Shown here one piece after another: positions 10,213-19,782 of a DNA stretch of 64,000 bases. The first letter of the stretch is position 1, and each line of letters opens with the position of its first letter. The translations under genes were made by a program, and so were the position numbers. Below the pieces are notes generated by a model, which ran no database searches, was not told where the DNA came from, and saw only the letters and a list, made by a program, of their open reading frames with translations. Source of the DNA: Enterobacter sp. JBIWA008 (GTDB lineage Bacteria > Pseudomonadota > Gammaproteobacteria > Enterobacterales > Enterobacteriaceae); NCBI RefSeq assembly GCF_019968765.1, contig NZ_CP074149.1, forward strand, positions 682,001-746,000, written 5' to 3'.

Positions 10213-11598
10213 GTGGCGAAAGCTCCAAAACGCGCATTTGTCTGTAATGAATGTGGTGCGGATTATCCGCGCTGGCAGGGGCAATGCAGCGCCTGTCATG
10301 CCTGGAACACCATCACCGAAGTGCGTGGTGTGGCGGCTTCGCCGAGCGTGGCCCGCAATGAGCGCCTGAGCGGCTATGCCGGTAACGCGGGCGTGGCGAA
10401 GGTGCAAAAACTCTCGGACATCAGCCTCGAAGAGCTGCCACGCTTTTCCACCGGGTTCAAAGAGTTTGACCGCGTGCTCGGCGGCGGCGTGGTGCCGGGG
10501 AGTGCGATTCTGATCGGCGGTAACCCGGGCGCGGGTAAATCGACCCTGCTGCTGCAAACGCTCTGCAAGCTCGCCGAACAGATGAAAACCCTGTACGTCA
10601 CGGGCGAAGAGTCTCTTCAACAGGTGGCGATGCGCGCTCACCGCCTGGGCCTGCCGACCGGCAACCTGAACATGCTGTCGGAAACCAGCATCGAGCAGAT
10701 CTGCATGATTGCCGAAGAAGAGCAGCCGAAGCTGATGGTGATCGACTCCATCCAGGTGATGCACATGGCGGACATTCAGTCCTCGCCGGGCAGCGTCGCG
10801 CAGGTGCGTGAAACCGCGGCTTACCTGACGCGCTTTGCCAAAACGCGCGGCGTGGCGATTGTGATGGTCGGCCACGTGACCAAAGACGGTTCGCTGGCCG
10901 GGCCGAAGGTGCTTGAACACTGTATCGACTGCTCCGTGATGCTCGACGGCGACGCGGATTCCCGTTTCCGTACCCTGCGCAGCCATAAAAACCGCTTTGG
11001 CGCGGTGAACGAACTGGGCGTGTTTGCTATGACCGAGCAGGGGCTGCGCGAGGTCAGCAACCCGTCGGCCATCTTCCTGAGTCGTGGCGATGAGATCACC
11101 TCCGGCAGCTCGGTGATGGTGTTGTGGGAAGGGACGCGCCCGCTGCTTGTCGAAATTCAGGCGCTGGTGGACGTGTCGATGATGGGCAACCCGCGGCGCG
11201 TGGCGGTCGGTCTGGAACAGAACCGTCTGGCGATCCTGCTGGCGGTGCTGCACCGTCACGGTGGGCTGCAGATGGCGGATCAGGACGTCTTCGTTAACGT
11301 GGTCGGCGGCGTCAAAGTCACTGAGACCAGCGCAGACCTGGCGCTGCTGCTGGCGATGGTCTCCAGCCTGCGTGACCGACCGCTGCCGCAGGATCTGGTC
11401 GTCTTCGGCGAAGTGGGCCTCGCCGGGGAAATCCGTCCGGTACCCAGTGGCCAGGAGCGTATCTCCGAGGCGGCAAAACACGGCTTCCGCCGGGCGATCG
11501 TTCCCGCTGCCAACGTGCCGAAAAAAATCCCGGAAGGGATGCAGGTATTTGGCGTGAAAAAACTCGCAGATGCGTTAAATGTCTTTGACGACTTATAA
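10213..11598 (+). CDS. radA: DNA repair protein RadA (Sms)
   Basis: A 461-residue RecA-like protein that drives branch migration of recombination intermediates. In order: an N-terminal zinc finger (CNEC and CSAC), Walker A GGNPGAGKST near residue 95, Walker B LMVIDSIQ, the RadA-specific KNRFG motif, and a C-terminal Lon-protease-like domain. The start is GTG 10213 after AGGT, which gives almost the E. coli length (460). It sits between serB and nadR in the conserved serB-radA-nadR order. Confidence 0.97.
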   Translation: MAKAPKRAFVCNECGADYPRWQGQCSACHAWNTITEVRGVAASPSVARNERLSGYAGNAGVAKVQKLSDISLEELPRFSTGFKEFDRVLGGGVVPGSAILIGGNPGAGKSTLLLQTLCKLAEQMKTLYVTGEESLQQVAMRAHRLGLPTGNLNMLSETSIEQICMIAEEEQPKLMVIDSIQVMHMADIQSSPGSVAQVRETAAYLTRFAKTRGVAIVMVGHVTKDGSLAGPKVLEHCIDCSVMLDGDADSRFRTLRSHKNRFGAVNELGVFAMTEQGLREVSNPSAIFLSRGDEITSGSSVMVLWEGTRPLLVEIQALVDVSMMGNPRRVAVGLEQNRLAILLAVLHRHGGLQMADQDVFVNVVGGVKVTETSADLALLLAMVSSLRDRPLPQDLVVFGEVGLAGEIRPVPSGQERISEAAKHGFRRAIVPAANVPKKIPEGMQVFGVKKLADALNVFDDL

Positions 11599-11635
11599 TT
11601 ACGTAAATTTGATTTTGCAGGAGGCACCGTAATTT

Positions 11636-12868
11636 ATGTCATCATTTGACTATATCAAGACCGCAATCCGCCAGAAGGGCTGCACGCTGCAGCAGGTGGC
11701 GGACGCCAGCGGCATGACCAAAGGCTACCTGAGCCAGTTGCTGAACGCCAAAATCAAAAGCCCCAGCGCGCAGAAGCTGGAAGCGCTGCACCGCTTTCTG
11801 GGGCTTGAATTCCCGCGTATGCAAAAGAACATCGGCGTGGTGTTCGGCAAGTTTTATCCGCTGCATACCGGGCATATTTATCTGATCCAGCGCGCCTGTA
11901 GCCAGGTGGACGAGCTGCACATCATCATGGGCTACGACGAAACCCGCGACCGCCAGCTGTTTGAAGACAGCGCCATGTCGCAGCAGCCCACCGTGCCGGA
12001 CCGCCTGCGCTGGCTGCTCCAGACCTTTAAGTACCAGAAAAACATTCGTATCCATGCCTTTAATGAAGAGGGCATGGAGCCGTATCCACACGGCTGGGAC
12101 GTGTGGAGCAACGGTATCAAAGCGTTTATGGAAGAGAAGGGTATTGCGCCGAACTGGATCTACACCTCTGAAGAATCCGACGCGCCGCAGTTCCGCGAGC
12201 ATCTGGGTATCGAGACGGTGCTGATCGATCCTAAGCGTACCTTTATGAACATCAGCGGGGCGCAGATCCGCGAAAACCCGTTCCGCTACTGGGATTACAT
12301 TCCGACCGAAGTGAAGCCGTTCTTCGTGCGCACGGTAGCTATTCTGGGGGGCGAGTCGAGCGGCAAATCAACGCTGGTCAATAAGCTGGCGAATATCTTC
12401 AACACCACCAGCGCGTGGGAGTATGGCCGCGATTATGTCTTCTCGCACCTCGGTGGCGACGAGATGGCACTGCAATATTCCGACTATGACAAAATTGCGC
12501 TCGGACACGCCCAGTACATTGATTTTGCGGTGAAATATGCCAACAAAGTGGCGTTTATCGACACCGATTTTGTCACCACGCAGGCGTTCTGTAAAAAATA
12601 CGAAGGGCGCGAGCATCCGTTCGTGCAGGCGCTCATTGACGAATACCGCTTTGATCTGGTGATCCTGCTGGAAAACAACACCCCGTGGGTGGCTGACGGC
12701 ATGCGCAGCCTCGGTAGCTCCGTGGACAGGCGGGAATTCCAGACCATGCTGGTGGATATGCTCAACGAAAACAACGTTGAGTTTGTGCATGTGGAAGAGT
12801 CGGACTACGACTCCCGTTTCCTGCGCTGCGTCGAGCTGGTGAAGGAGATGATGGGGGAGCAGGGGTAA
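11636..12868 (+). CDS. nadR: NadR: NAD repressor, NMN adenylyltransferase, ribosylnicotinamide kinase
   Basis: A 410-residue trifunctional protein. Residues about 1-60 form a helix-turn-helix (LQQVADASGMTKGYLSQLLN) for repression of NAD genes. The middle domain has the nucleotidyltransferase signature GKFYPLHTGHIYL. The C-terminal kinase domain has a P-loop in GGESSGKST. Length equals the E. coli protein. AGGAGG lies 11 bases before ATG 11636, rather far for a Shine-Dalgarno. It follows radA by 37 bases, and a hairpin repeat lies after the stop. Confidence 0.97.
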   Translation: MSSFDYIKTAIRQKGCTLQQVADASGMTKGYLSQLLNAKIKSPSAQKLEALHRFLGLEFPRMQKNIGVVFGKFYPLHTGHIYLIQRACSQVDELHIIMGYDETRDRQLFEDSAMSQQPTVPDRLRWLLQTFKYQKNIRIHAFNEEGMEPYPHGWDVWSNGIKAFMEEKGIAPNWIYTSEESDAPQFREHLGIETVLIDPKRTFMNISGAQIRENPFRYWDYIPTEVKPFFVRTVAILGGESSGKSTLVNKLANIFNTTSAWEYGRDYVFSHLGGDEMALQYSDYDKIALGHAQYIDFAVKYANKVAFIDTDFVTTQAFCKKYEGREHPFVQALIDEYRFDLVILLENNTPWVADGMRSLGSSVDRREFQTMLVDMLNENNVEFVHVEESDYDSRFLRCVELVKEMMGEQG

Positions 12869-12875
12869 GCGTTAA

Positions 12876-12917
12876 CCACCCTCTCCCTTTGGGAGAGGGT
12901 CGGGGTGAGGGCATCAA
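12876..12917 (-). repeat. CCCTCTCCC/GGGAGAGGG hairpin repeat, copy 3
   Basis: The perfect stem is 12879-12887 with 12891-12899, loop TTT, then GGGGTGAGGGCATCA. Orientation is as in copy 2. It fills the gap between the convergent genes nadR and the oxidoreductase, where it may act as a two-way transcription barrier. Confidence 0.75.
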
Positions 12918-12922
12918 GCCAC

Positions 12923-13924
12923 TCAGAACTCAACCACCACTTTCCCGCGCATATGCCCGTCCAGCACTTTACGGTGCGCTTCGGTAATGCTTTCCACGCT
13001 CAATCCATGAAGCGTTTCGCTCAGCGAACTTTCCACCACGCCGTTATCCACCATCCTGGCCACCTCATTGAGGATCTCACCCTGACGCGCCATATCCGCG
13101 GTCTGGTACATGCTGCGGGTGTACATAAATTCCCAGTGCAGGGCGGCGGATTTGGACTTCAGCTTGTCCTGGTTCAGCGGACGTTCATTCTCAACGATGG
13201 AACAGATATGCCCCTGAGGCGCAATCAGTTCGCTGACCGCATCCCAGTGCCCGTCGGTGTCGTTGAGGATGAAAATGTAATCGACAAAGGTGAGCCCGTG
13301 TTTCGCCAGTTCGCCTTTCAGGTCGCGATAGTTCACTACTACATCAGCCCCGCGCTCGCGGCACCACCGGGCGGAATCTTCACGGGACGCGGTTGCGACG
13401 ATCTTCACCTTGCTGTTGTGCTTCGCAAACGGGATCGCCAGCGATCCTACGCCGCCCGCGCCGCCAATAATCAGCAGCGTCTTATCCGCGCCGGCATCCT
13501 GAATGTTCAGCCGCTCAAACAGACCTTCCCACGCGGTGAGCGCGGTTAAGGGCAGCGCAGCGGCTGCCGCCCAGCCGAGGCTGGCAGGCTTGTGCCCGAC
13601 AATGCGCGCATCAATCAGCTGGTGTGTCGTATTGCTGCCCGGGCGGGTGATGTCGCCCGCGTACCACACCTCGTCTCCCGGTTTGAAGCCGGTCACGCCA
13701 GCCCCAACGGCTTTGACGATGCCGCTGGCGTCCCACCCGAGAATGCGCGGGTCTTCAAGCCCGGTCTTAGCAATGCCCGCGTGGACTTTGGTATCGACCG
13801 GGTTAACGGAGACGGCCTTCACCTCCACCAGCAGATCGTGCTCGCCAGCCTGCGGCATCGGCGGGGTGATTTCAATGAAGGTGGACGGGTTTTCAGGGTT
13901 AACGGCAATGGCTTTAACTGACAT
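12923..13924 (-). CDS. Medium-chain oxidoreductase, zinc-type alcohol dehydrogenase-like
   Basis: A 333-residue member of the medium-chain dehydrogenase/reductase superfamily, quinone-oxidoreductase-like branch. The GroES-like N-terminal half contains GWDASGIVKAVGAGVTGFKPGDEVWY. The NADPH-binding Rossmann fold starts at LLIIGGAGGVGSLAI near residue 150. I see no cluster of four structural-zinc cysteines and no clear catalytic zinc set, despite the usual family name. The Shine-Dalgarno is GAGGAG. It is divergent from a LysR regulator with 108 bases between starts, which suggests that the regulator controls it. K-12 has neither gene between nadR and ettA. The substrate is unknown. Confidence 0.85.
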   Translation of the reverse strand: MSVKAIAVNPENPSTFIEITPPMPQAGEHDLLVEVKAVSVNPVDTKVHAGIAKTGLEDPRILGWDASGIVKAVGAGVTGFKPGDEVWYAGDITRPGSNTTHQLIDARIVGHKPASLGWAAAAALPLTALTAWEGLFERLNIQDAGADKTLLIIGGAGGVGSLAIPFAKHNSKVKIVATASREDSARWCRERGADVVVNYRDLKGELAKHGLTFVDYIFILNDTDGHWDAVSELIAPQGHICSIVENERPLNQDKLKSKSAALHWEFMYTRSMYQTADMARQGEILNEVARMVDNGVVESSLSETLHGLSVESITEAHRKVLDGHMRGKVVVEF

Positions 13925-14032
13925 GGTGTGCTCCTCAATGGCATGCGTTTTGTTGAGGCTAGTCTATTAAGTGGCCAGCTGCATGATAAGATGGACAATT
14001 AAGAACTCAGCGTTCGTACAGGATGAACAATC

Positions 14033-14932
14033 ATGTTTAAACAGCTGCAGGATATGGCGCTTTTCGCGCTGGTGGCGGAGATGGGCAGCTTTACCGCTGC
14101 CGCTCAGAAAGCCGAACTGCCGAAATCCAGCGTAAGCCAGCGAATTAGCCAGCTGGAGCAGCAGGTGGGCATCCGTCTGCTAAACCGCACCACGCGCAGG
14201 ATCAGCCTGACGTTTGCGGGCGAGCACTATCTGGTGCACTGTCGCGAAATGCTGGCGGCCAGCGAGCGGGCGGAGTACGCCATTCAGAGGCTGCGAGAAA
14301 ACCCCAGCGGGCGACTGCGGATCACCTGTCCGGCGGGGATTGGGGCAACATTGCTGGCGCACATGAATGCCGAGTTCCAGCTTCGCTATCCTGACGTTTC
14401 GCTGGATGTGTCGATCTCTGATGACGTGGTGGATCTGGTCGAGGCCGGTTTTGACGTGGCGCTGCGTACCGGTAGGCCGCAGGACTCCTCCCTGATTGGC
14501 CGGATGATCGGGCACTGCCCGCGTTACATGCTGGCCTCGCCGGACTATCTGGCGCGTCGGGAGCCGTTAATTCATCCCCGTCAGCTGGTGGAGCACCGCT
14601 GCATTACGCACCGGGCGTGGTCGGAGTGGCTTCTGCGAAGCGAGGGCGAGGATTACCGCTACCTGCCGGATAACGCGCATATGACCGATAATCTGGTATA
14701 CGCCCGCGAGTGTGCAATTGCCGGTGCGGGCATCACGCTCTTACCCGCATTTCTGCTGGAAGATAAGATCGAAAAGGGTGCGTTGGTTCAGGTGCTGCCG
14801 GAATGGAATGTTGAAGGTAACGATCTCTGGCTGGCGTATCCAAGCCGCAAGCTGAATTCGCCCGCGCTGATGAGCTATATCGAGTTTGCGATGCAGTTTG
14901 ACGAGGTGAAGCGGTATTACGTGGGTGGGTGA
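14033..14932 (+). CDS. LysR-family transcriptional regulator
   Basis: A 299-residue LysR-type regulator. The N-terminal helix-turn-helix is seen in GSFTAAAQKAELPKSSVSQR, followed by LNRTTRRISLTFAG typical of the family's wing and linker. The effector-binding domain follows from about residue 90. It is similar in style to the large group of LysR proteins that control a divergent oxidoreductase. Its target is probably the adjacent gene and itself, inferred from gene arrangement only. A two-way terminator separates it from ettA. Confidence 0.88.
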   Translation: MFKQLQDMALFALVAEMGSFTAAAQKAELPKSSVSQRISQLEQQVGIRLLNRTTRRISLTFAGEHYLVHCREMLAASERAEYAIQRLRENPSGRLRITCPAGIGATLLAHMNAEFQLRYPDVSLDVSISDDVVDLVEAGFDVALRTGRPQDSSLIGRMIGHCPRYMLASPDYLARREPLIHPRQLVEHRCITHRAWSEWLLRSEGEDYRYLPDNAHMTDNLVYARECAIAGAGITLLPAFLLEDKIEKGALVQVLPEWNVEGNDLWLAYPSRKLNSPALMSYIEFAMQFDEVKRYYVGG

Positions 14933-14974
14933 TTTTGTGCGGCCTGATGCGTTTGCCCTGGCGGTACAAACATA

Positions 14975-15005
14975 AAAAACGGCAACCGAGGTTGCCGTTT
15001 TGCTT
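14975..15005. terminator. Two-way terminator between the LysR gene and ettA
   Basis: The stem AACGGCAAC/GTTGCCGTT (about 14978-14986 with 14991-14999) is flanked by an A run on the left and T-rich sequence on the right, so it can end transcription from both convergent genes. Confidence 0.85.
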
Positions 15006-16673
15006 TTATTTCGCGATACGTTTGTACTTGATGCGCTTTGGCTCCAGCGCGTCGGCGCCCAGCGTGCGTTTCTTGTACTCTTCGTATTCGGTGAAGTTAC
15101 CTTCGAAGAACTCCACCTTACCTTCGTCCTGGTAGTCCAGGATGTGGGTCGCGATACGGTCCAGGAACCAGCGGTCGTGCGAGATAACCATCGCGCAGCC
15201 CGGGAACTCCAGCAGGGCGTTTTCCAGCGCGCGCAGTGTTTCGATATCCAGGTCGTTGGTTGGTTCATCGAGCAGCAGAACGTTACCGCCCACCTGCAGC
15301 AGCTTCGCCAGGTGCAGACGACCGCGCTCGCCGCCGGACAGCTCGCCCACGCGTTTGCCCTGGTCGGTGCCTTTGAAGTTGAAGCGGCCAACATAGGCGC
15401 GGCTTGGCATCTCGGTGTTGCCAATGCGCATGATATCCAGACCGCCGGACACTTCTTCCCAAACGGTTTTGCTGTTATCCATCGCGTCACGGAACTGGTC
15501 AACGGAGGCCAGCTTCACGGTTTCACCCAGGGTGATAGAACCGCTGTCAGGCTGTTCCTGACCGGACATCATGCGGAACAGGGTCGATTTACCCGCGCCG
15601 TTCGGACCGATGATCCCGACGATAGCGCCTTTCGGTACGGAGAAGGTCAGGTCGTCGATCAGCAGACGGTCGCCGTAGGACTTACGCAGGTTGGTAACTT
15701 CAACCACTTTATCCCCCAGACGTGCTCCAGGTGGGATAAACAGTTCGTTGGTTTCGTTACGTTTCTGGTATTCGGTGTTGTTCAGCTCTTCGAAGCGTGC
15801 CAGACGAGCTTTGCCCTTAGACTGACGGCCTTTCGCGCCTTGACGAACCCACTCCAGCTCTTTCTCGATAGACTTACGACGCGCCGCTTCCTGAGAAGCT
15901 TCCTGCGCCAGACGCTGATCTTTCTGCTCCAGCCAGGAGGAGTAGTTGCCTTCCCACGGAATACCTTCGCCGCGGTCCAGCTCCAGGATCCAGCCAGCGA
16001 CGTTGTCGAGGAAGTAACGGTCGTGGGTAATCGCCACAACGGTGCCTTCGAAGTCGTGCAGGAAGCGCTCCAGCCACGCCACGGATTCCGCATCCAGGTG
16101 GTTAGTTGGTTCGTCGAGCAGCAGCATGTCTGGTTTTTCCAGCAGCAGGCGGCACAGCGCCACGCGGCGGCGTTCACCCCCGGAGAGGTTCGCGATTTTC
16201 GCATCCCAGTCCGGCAGACGCAGGGCATCAGCCGCGCGCTCCAGCTGCACGTTCAGGTTGTGGCCGTCGTGCGCCTGGATGATCTCTTCATACTTGCCCT
16301 GCTGCGCGGCCAGCTTGTCGAAGTCCGCATCCGGCTCGGCGTATTTGGCATACACTTCATCCAGACCTTTCAGCGCGTTAACCACTTCGGATACCGCTTC
16401 TTCAACGGATTCGCGAACGGTATGTTCCGGGTTCAGTTGAGGTTCCTGCGGCAGGTAACCAATCTTGATTCCAGGCTGCGGACGGGCTTCACCTTCGATG
16501 TCTGTATCAATCCCGGCCATGATGCGCAGCAGGGTGGACTTACCGGCACCGTTGAGACCCAGAACACCGATTTTTGCGCCCGGGAAGAAGCTCAGCGAGA
16601 TATTTTTAAGAATATGACGTTTCGGCGGGACAACTTTGCCGACACGATGCATGGTATAAACGAATTGAGCCAC
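15006..16673 (-). CDS. ettA: Energy-dependent translational throttle protein EttA (ABC-F)
   Basis: A 555-residue ABC-F ATPase with no membrane segment. It binds the ribosomal E site and gates the first peptide bond according to the ATP/ADP ratio. Two ATPase modules are present: Walker A GLNGAGKST with signature LSGGERRR, then GPNGAGKST with signature LSGGERGR; Walker B sites are followed by DEPTNHLD and DEPTNDLD. A charged linker of about 80 residues (WLEQKDQRLAQE region) separates them. Length matches E. coli. It is divergent from slt. Confidence 0.97.
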   Translation of the reverse strand: MAQFVYTMHRVGKVVPPKRHILKNISLSFFPGAKIGVLGLNGAGKSTLLRIMAGIDTDIEGEARPQPGIKIGYLPQEPQLNPEHTVRESVEEAVSEVVNALKGLDEVYAKYAEPDADFDKLAAQQGKYEEIIQAHDGHNLNVQLERAADALRLPDWDAKIANLSGGERRRVALCRLLLEKPDMLLLDEPTNHLDAESVAWLERFLHDFEGTVVAITHDRYFLDNVAGWILELDRGEGIPWEGNYSSWLEQKDQRLAQEASQEAARRKSIEKELEWVRQGAKGRQSKGKARLARFEELNNTEYQKRNETNELFIPPGARLGDKVVEVTNLRKSYGDRLLIDDLTFSVPKGAIVGIIGPNGAGKSTLFRMMSGQEQPDSGSITLGETVKLASVDQFRDAMDNSKTVWEEVSGGLDIMRIGNTEMPSRAYVGRFNFKGTDQGKRVGELSGGERGRLHLAKLLQVGGNVLLLDEPTNDLDIETLRALENALLEFPGCAMVISHDRWFLDRIATHILDYQDEGKVEFFEGNFTEYEEYKKRTLGADALEPKRIKYKRIAK

Positions 16674-16900
16674 GTTGGACTTCGCCTCTTTTATCGTAAT
16701 GAGAAGGAATTTCAGCCTCGAAGTGTAGCCTTTTTCACGTCCTAATCCCAGCCAGGAACGTCGGGAGTGTTAAAACGCGCAAGAAAGGTAAAAAAGTGTC
16801 CATGACGTGGCGCGTTGAAGGATGCCTGGTTAGCATAAGTTAATTAGACTTTGACGTGGCAAGACGCTGCAATTGACGAAAAAACAATGAGGAAGAGCTT

Positions 16901-18838
16901 GTGGAAAAAGCCAAACGGGTGGTCTGGCGTCTGCTGGCTGCCAGCGTATGCGTAATGGCGGTAAGCCAGGCGGTGCATGCCGATTCACTGGATGAACAAC
17001 GTAATCGCTACGCTCAGATTAAGCAGGCGTGGGACAACAAGCAGATGGATACCGTGCAGGCGCTGATGCCGACGCTAAAGGATTATCCGCTGTATCCGTA
17101 TCTGGAGTATCGCCAGATCACGGACGATCTAATGAACCAGCCTACCGTCACCGTGAATAACTTCATTCAGGCGAACCCGACCCTGCCGCCAGCCCGAAAT
17201 CTCCAGTCTCGTTTTGTGAATGAGCTGGCGCGTCGCGAAGACTGGCGCGGACTGCTGGCGTTTAGCCCTGAAAAGCCGAATACCACCGAAGCCCAGTGTA
17301 ACTATTACTACGCGAAATGGGCGACCGGCCAGCAGGAAGAGGCCTGGGCCGGGGCGAAAGAGCTCTGGCTGACCGGGAAAAGCCAGCCGAACGCCTGTGA
17401 TTCCCTGTTTGGCGCATGGCGTGCTTCCGGCAAGCAGGACCCGCTGTCCTACCTTGAGCGCATCCGTCTGGCGATGAAAGCAGGTAACACGCGTCTGGTG
17501 ACCACGCTGGCGGGGCAGATGCCGTCCGATTACCAGACGATCTCCACCGCGGTTATCTCGCTGGCTAACGATCCGAACAGCGTGCTGACCTTTGCCCGCA
17601 GTACGGGCGCGACCGATTTTACCCGCCAGATGGCGGCGGTGGCCTTTGCCAGCGTGGCGCGTGACGATGTGGAAAACGCGCGGCTGATGATCCCGCAGCT
17701 GGTGCAGGCACAGCAGCTCAATGAGGAGCAAACCCAGGAGCTGCGCGACATTGTGGCGTGGCGACTGATGGGCACCGATGTGACCGATGAACAGGCGCGC
17801 TGGCGTGACGATGCCATTATGCGTTCGAACTCCACGTCGCTGGTGGAACGCCGCGTGCGCATGGCGCTGGGCACGGGCGATCGTCGCGGGCTGAATACCT
17901 GGCTCGCGCGTTTGCCAATGGAGGCCAAAGAGAAAGACGAATGGCGCTACTGGCAGGCCGATCTGCTGATGGAGCGTGGTCGCGATGATGAAGCCAAAGA
18001 GATCCTCCATACGCTGATGCAGCAGCGCGGGTTTTACCCGATGGCAGCCGCGCAGCGTCTGGGCGAGGAGTATACCTTCCGCATTGATAAAGCGCCTGCC
18101 AACGCGAACCCGGCGCTGACGCAGGGGCCAGAAATGGCGCGCGTTCGCGAGCTGATGTACTGGAATATGGATAACACCGCGCGCAGCGAGTGGGCGAATC
18201 TGGTGACCAGCCGCACCACCGACGAGAAAGCCCAGCTTGCCCGCTATGCCTTTGATAATCACTGGTGGGATCTCAGCGTGCAGGCGACGATCGCCGGCAA
18301 GCTCTGGGATCATCTGGAGGAGCGTTTCCCGCTGGCGTATAAAGATCTTTTCGATCGCTATACCAGCGGCAAGGATATCCCGCAAAGCTACGCGATGGCG
18401 ATTGCCCGTCAGGAGAGCGCATGGAACCCGAAAGTCCGTTCCCCGGTGGGCGCCAGCGGCCTGATGCAGATCATGCCGGGCACGGCGACGCACACGGTGA
18501 AGATGTTTAATATTCCTGGCTACAGCAGCCCGTCACAGCTCCTGGATCCGGATACCAACATCAACATCGGTACCAGCTATCTCCAGTATGTGTATCAGCA
18601 GTTCGGCAATAACCGCATCTTCTCTTCGGCGGCGTATAACGCAGGGCCGGGACGCGTTCGCACCTGGCTTGGCAACAGCGCCGGACGCATCGATGCGGTA
18701 GCGTTTGTCGAGAGCATTCCGTTCTCGGAAACGCGCGGATACGTGAAAAACGTGCTGGCCTATGACGCCTACTATCGCTACTTCATGGGGCAGAAAGATA
18801 CCCTGATGAGCGATGCCGAGTGGCAGAGACGTTACTGA
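16901..18838 (+). CDS. slt: Soluble lytic murein transglycosylase Slt70
   Basis: A 645-residue periplasmic enzyme that cleaves peptidoglycan to 1,6-anhydromuropeptides. A signal peptide (basic [10 protein letters not shown], hydrophobic core) ends at VHA-DSLDE. A long helical superhelix forms the doughnut domain, and the C-terminal goose-lysozyme-like domain has the catalytic Glu in [10 protein letters not shown], then [11 protein letters not shown] and AAYNAGPGR. The start is GTG 16901 after GAGGAAGAG. Length is identical to E. coli. No terminator is evident before the trpR promoter downstream. Confidence 0.97.
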   Translation: MEKAKRVVWRLLAASVCVMAVSQAVHADSLDEQRNRYAQIKQAWDNKQMDTVQALMPTLKDYPLYPYLEYRQITDDLMNQPTVTVNNFIQANPTLPPARNLQSRFVNELARREDWRGLLAFSPEKPNTTEAQCNYYYAKWATGQQEEAWAGAKELWLTGKSQPNACDSLFGAWRASGKQDPLSYLERIRLAMKAGNTRLVTTLAGQMPSDYQTISTAVISLANDPNSVLTFARSTGATDFTRQMAAVAFASVARDDVENARLMIPQLVQAQQLNEEQTQELRDIVAWRLMGTDVTDEQARWRDDAIMRSNSTSLVERRVRMALGTGDRRGLNTWLARLPMEAKEKDEWRYWQADLLMERGRDDEAKEILHTLMQQRGFYPMAAAQRLGEEYTFRIDKAPANANPALTQGPEMARVRELMYWNMDNTARSEWANLVTSRTTDEKAQLARYAFDNHWWDLSVQATIAGKLWDHLEERFPLAYKDLFDRYTSGKDIPQSYAMAIARQESAWNPKVRSPVGASGLMQIMPGTATHTVKMFNIPGYSSPSQLLDPDTNINIGTSYLQYVYQQFGNNRIFSSAAYNAGPGRVRTWLGNSAGRIDAVAFVESIPFSETRGYVKNVLAYDAYYRYFMGQKDTLMSDAEWQRRY

Positions 18839-18854
18839 TCGGCGTGGGTTGTGT

Positions 18855-18878
18855 TATGCTGTACTCGCTAAAGAGTAC
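18855..18878 (+). promoter_or_regulatory. trpR promoter -10 box and Trp operator
   Basis: TATGCT at 18855-18860 is the -10 box and abuts the palindrome GTACTCGCTAAAGAGTAC at 18861-18878, which matches the trp operator family (GTACTnnnTnnnAGTAC). Bound TrpR-tryptophan would block its own gene, as known in E. coli. Confidence 0.85.
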
Positions 18879-18893
18879 AAGAGGCAGCATAAC

Positions 18894-19220
18894 ATGACCC
18901 AGCATTCCCCGTATTCCTCGGCAATGGCCGAACAACGTCATCAGGAGTGGCTTCGTTTTGTGGAGTTGCTTCGCCAGTCTTATGAGCAGGATTTGCACTT
19001 ACCCCTTATGCAGCTGATGCTCACGCCGGACGAGCGTGAAGCGTTGGGCACACGCGTGCGGATCATTGAAGAGTTGCTGCGCGGTGAAATGAGCCAGCGC
19101 GAGCTGAAAAATGAGCTTGGCGCGGGCATTGCAACGATCACCCGCGGCTCAAACAGCCTGAAATCGGCACCGGTTGAGCTGCGCCAGTGGCTGGAAGCGG
19201 TGTTGTTGAAAAATGCCTAA
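18894..19220 (+). CDS. trpR: Trp operon repressor
   Basis: A 108-residue all-helical dimeric repressor activated by tryptophan. The DNA-reading helix-turn-helix is seen in [22 protein letters not shown]. The preceding [20 protein letters not shown] forms the core. The frame is open from 18813, but ATG 18894 gives the exact family length and lies after the promoter and operator; an earlier start would sit upstream of the -10 box. The stop overlaps the convergent yjjX by four bases. Confidence 0.97.
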   Translation: MTQHSPYSSAMAEQRHQEWLRFVELLRQSYEQDLHLPLMQLMLTPDEREALGTRVRIIEELLRGEMSQRELKNELGAGIATITRGSNSLKSAPVELRQWLEAVLLKNA

Positions 19221-19732
19221 CGATAAATCGCGTTATGGAACGGGCTTAACGCCAAAATCACGGCCTGGTGATAAACGCCTGAACGCGTCAGCGCGCCTGC
19301 GGTAAAGACGCCAATCGCCCCTTCCTTACGGCCAATCTCATCGATGCCGGTGTACTGCGACATTACCGGCCCGAGCGCTTCACCCGCACGGACTTTTTCC
19401 AGAATGATCTCCGGCAGCGGCAGAGTGGCCGAGCGCGCTTCACCGCGCTGCTCGCGGCTTTCGATCACCACCCAGCTAAAGGTTGCGCCTTCGTCGATAC
19501 CCGCTTCAATCGCTACCCAAAAGTCAGCATTCGGTGCCGCGGCCTTAGCGTTTGCCACGCGGTTTCGTGCGCCAGCGCGCGTTTCCTCGCTGCCAAACGG
19601 CTGTTCAGGAACGCCGCTCTCGACGCCGATGGCCTCAATATGGCAGGATCCTGCGCCGAAGATCTCGTCAAATGCCCTTAGAATTGCCTGAATTTTGGCA
19701 GGATTAGTGGTAGCAGAGACAACATGGTGCAT
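19217..19732 (-). CDS. yjjX: YjjX, inosine/xanthosine triphosphatase
   Basis: A 171-residue house-cleaning phosphatase that hydrolyses non-canonical purine triphosphates (ITP, XTP). The substrate-binding N-terminus is [32 protein letters not shown] is the family signature, and IEAGID follows in the core. Length agrees with the E. coli protein (170). It is convergent with trpR and divergent from ytjC, with only 50 bases between the starts. Confidence 0.94.
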   Translation of the reverse strand: MHHVVSATTNPAKIQAILRAFDEIFGAGSCHIEAIGVESGVPEQPFGSEETRAGARNRVANAKAAAPNADFWVAIEAGIDEGATFSWVVIESREQRGEARSATLPLPEIILEKVRAGEALGPVMSQYTGIDEIGRKEGAIGVFTAGALTRSGVYHQAVILALSPFHNAIYR

Positions 19733-19782
19733 AATTAAGCTCGATTCAAAAAAAACTCATCGCAGTATAACGGAAAAAAAGC

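Noticed and set aside
10192..11481. Open frame of 429 codons on the minus strand opposite radA
   Set aside because: His/Arg/Gln-rich translation typical of antisense frames; radA is complete on the plus strand.
15000..16745. Open frame of 581 codons on the plus strand opposite ettA
   Set aside because: Mirror of the highly biased ettA codons. The translation is low in recognisable domains, and ettA is complete on the minus strand.
17129..18493. Open frame of 454 codons on the minus strand opposite slt
   Set aside because: Antisense artefact; slt has full-length homology and a signal peptide.
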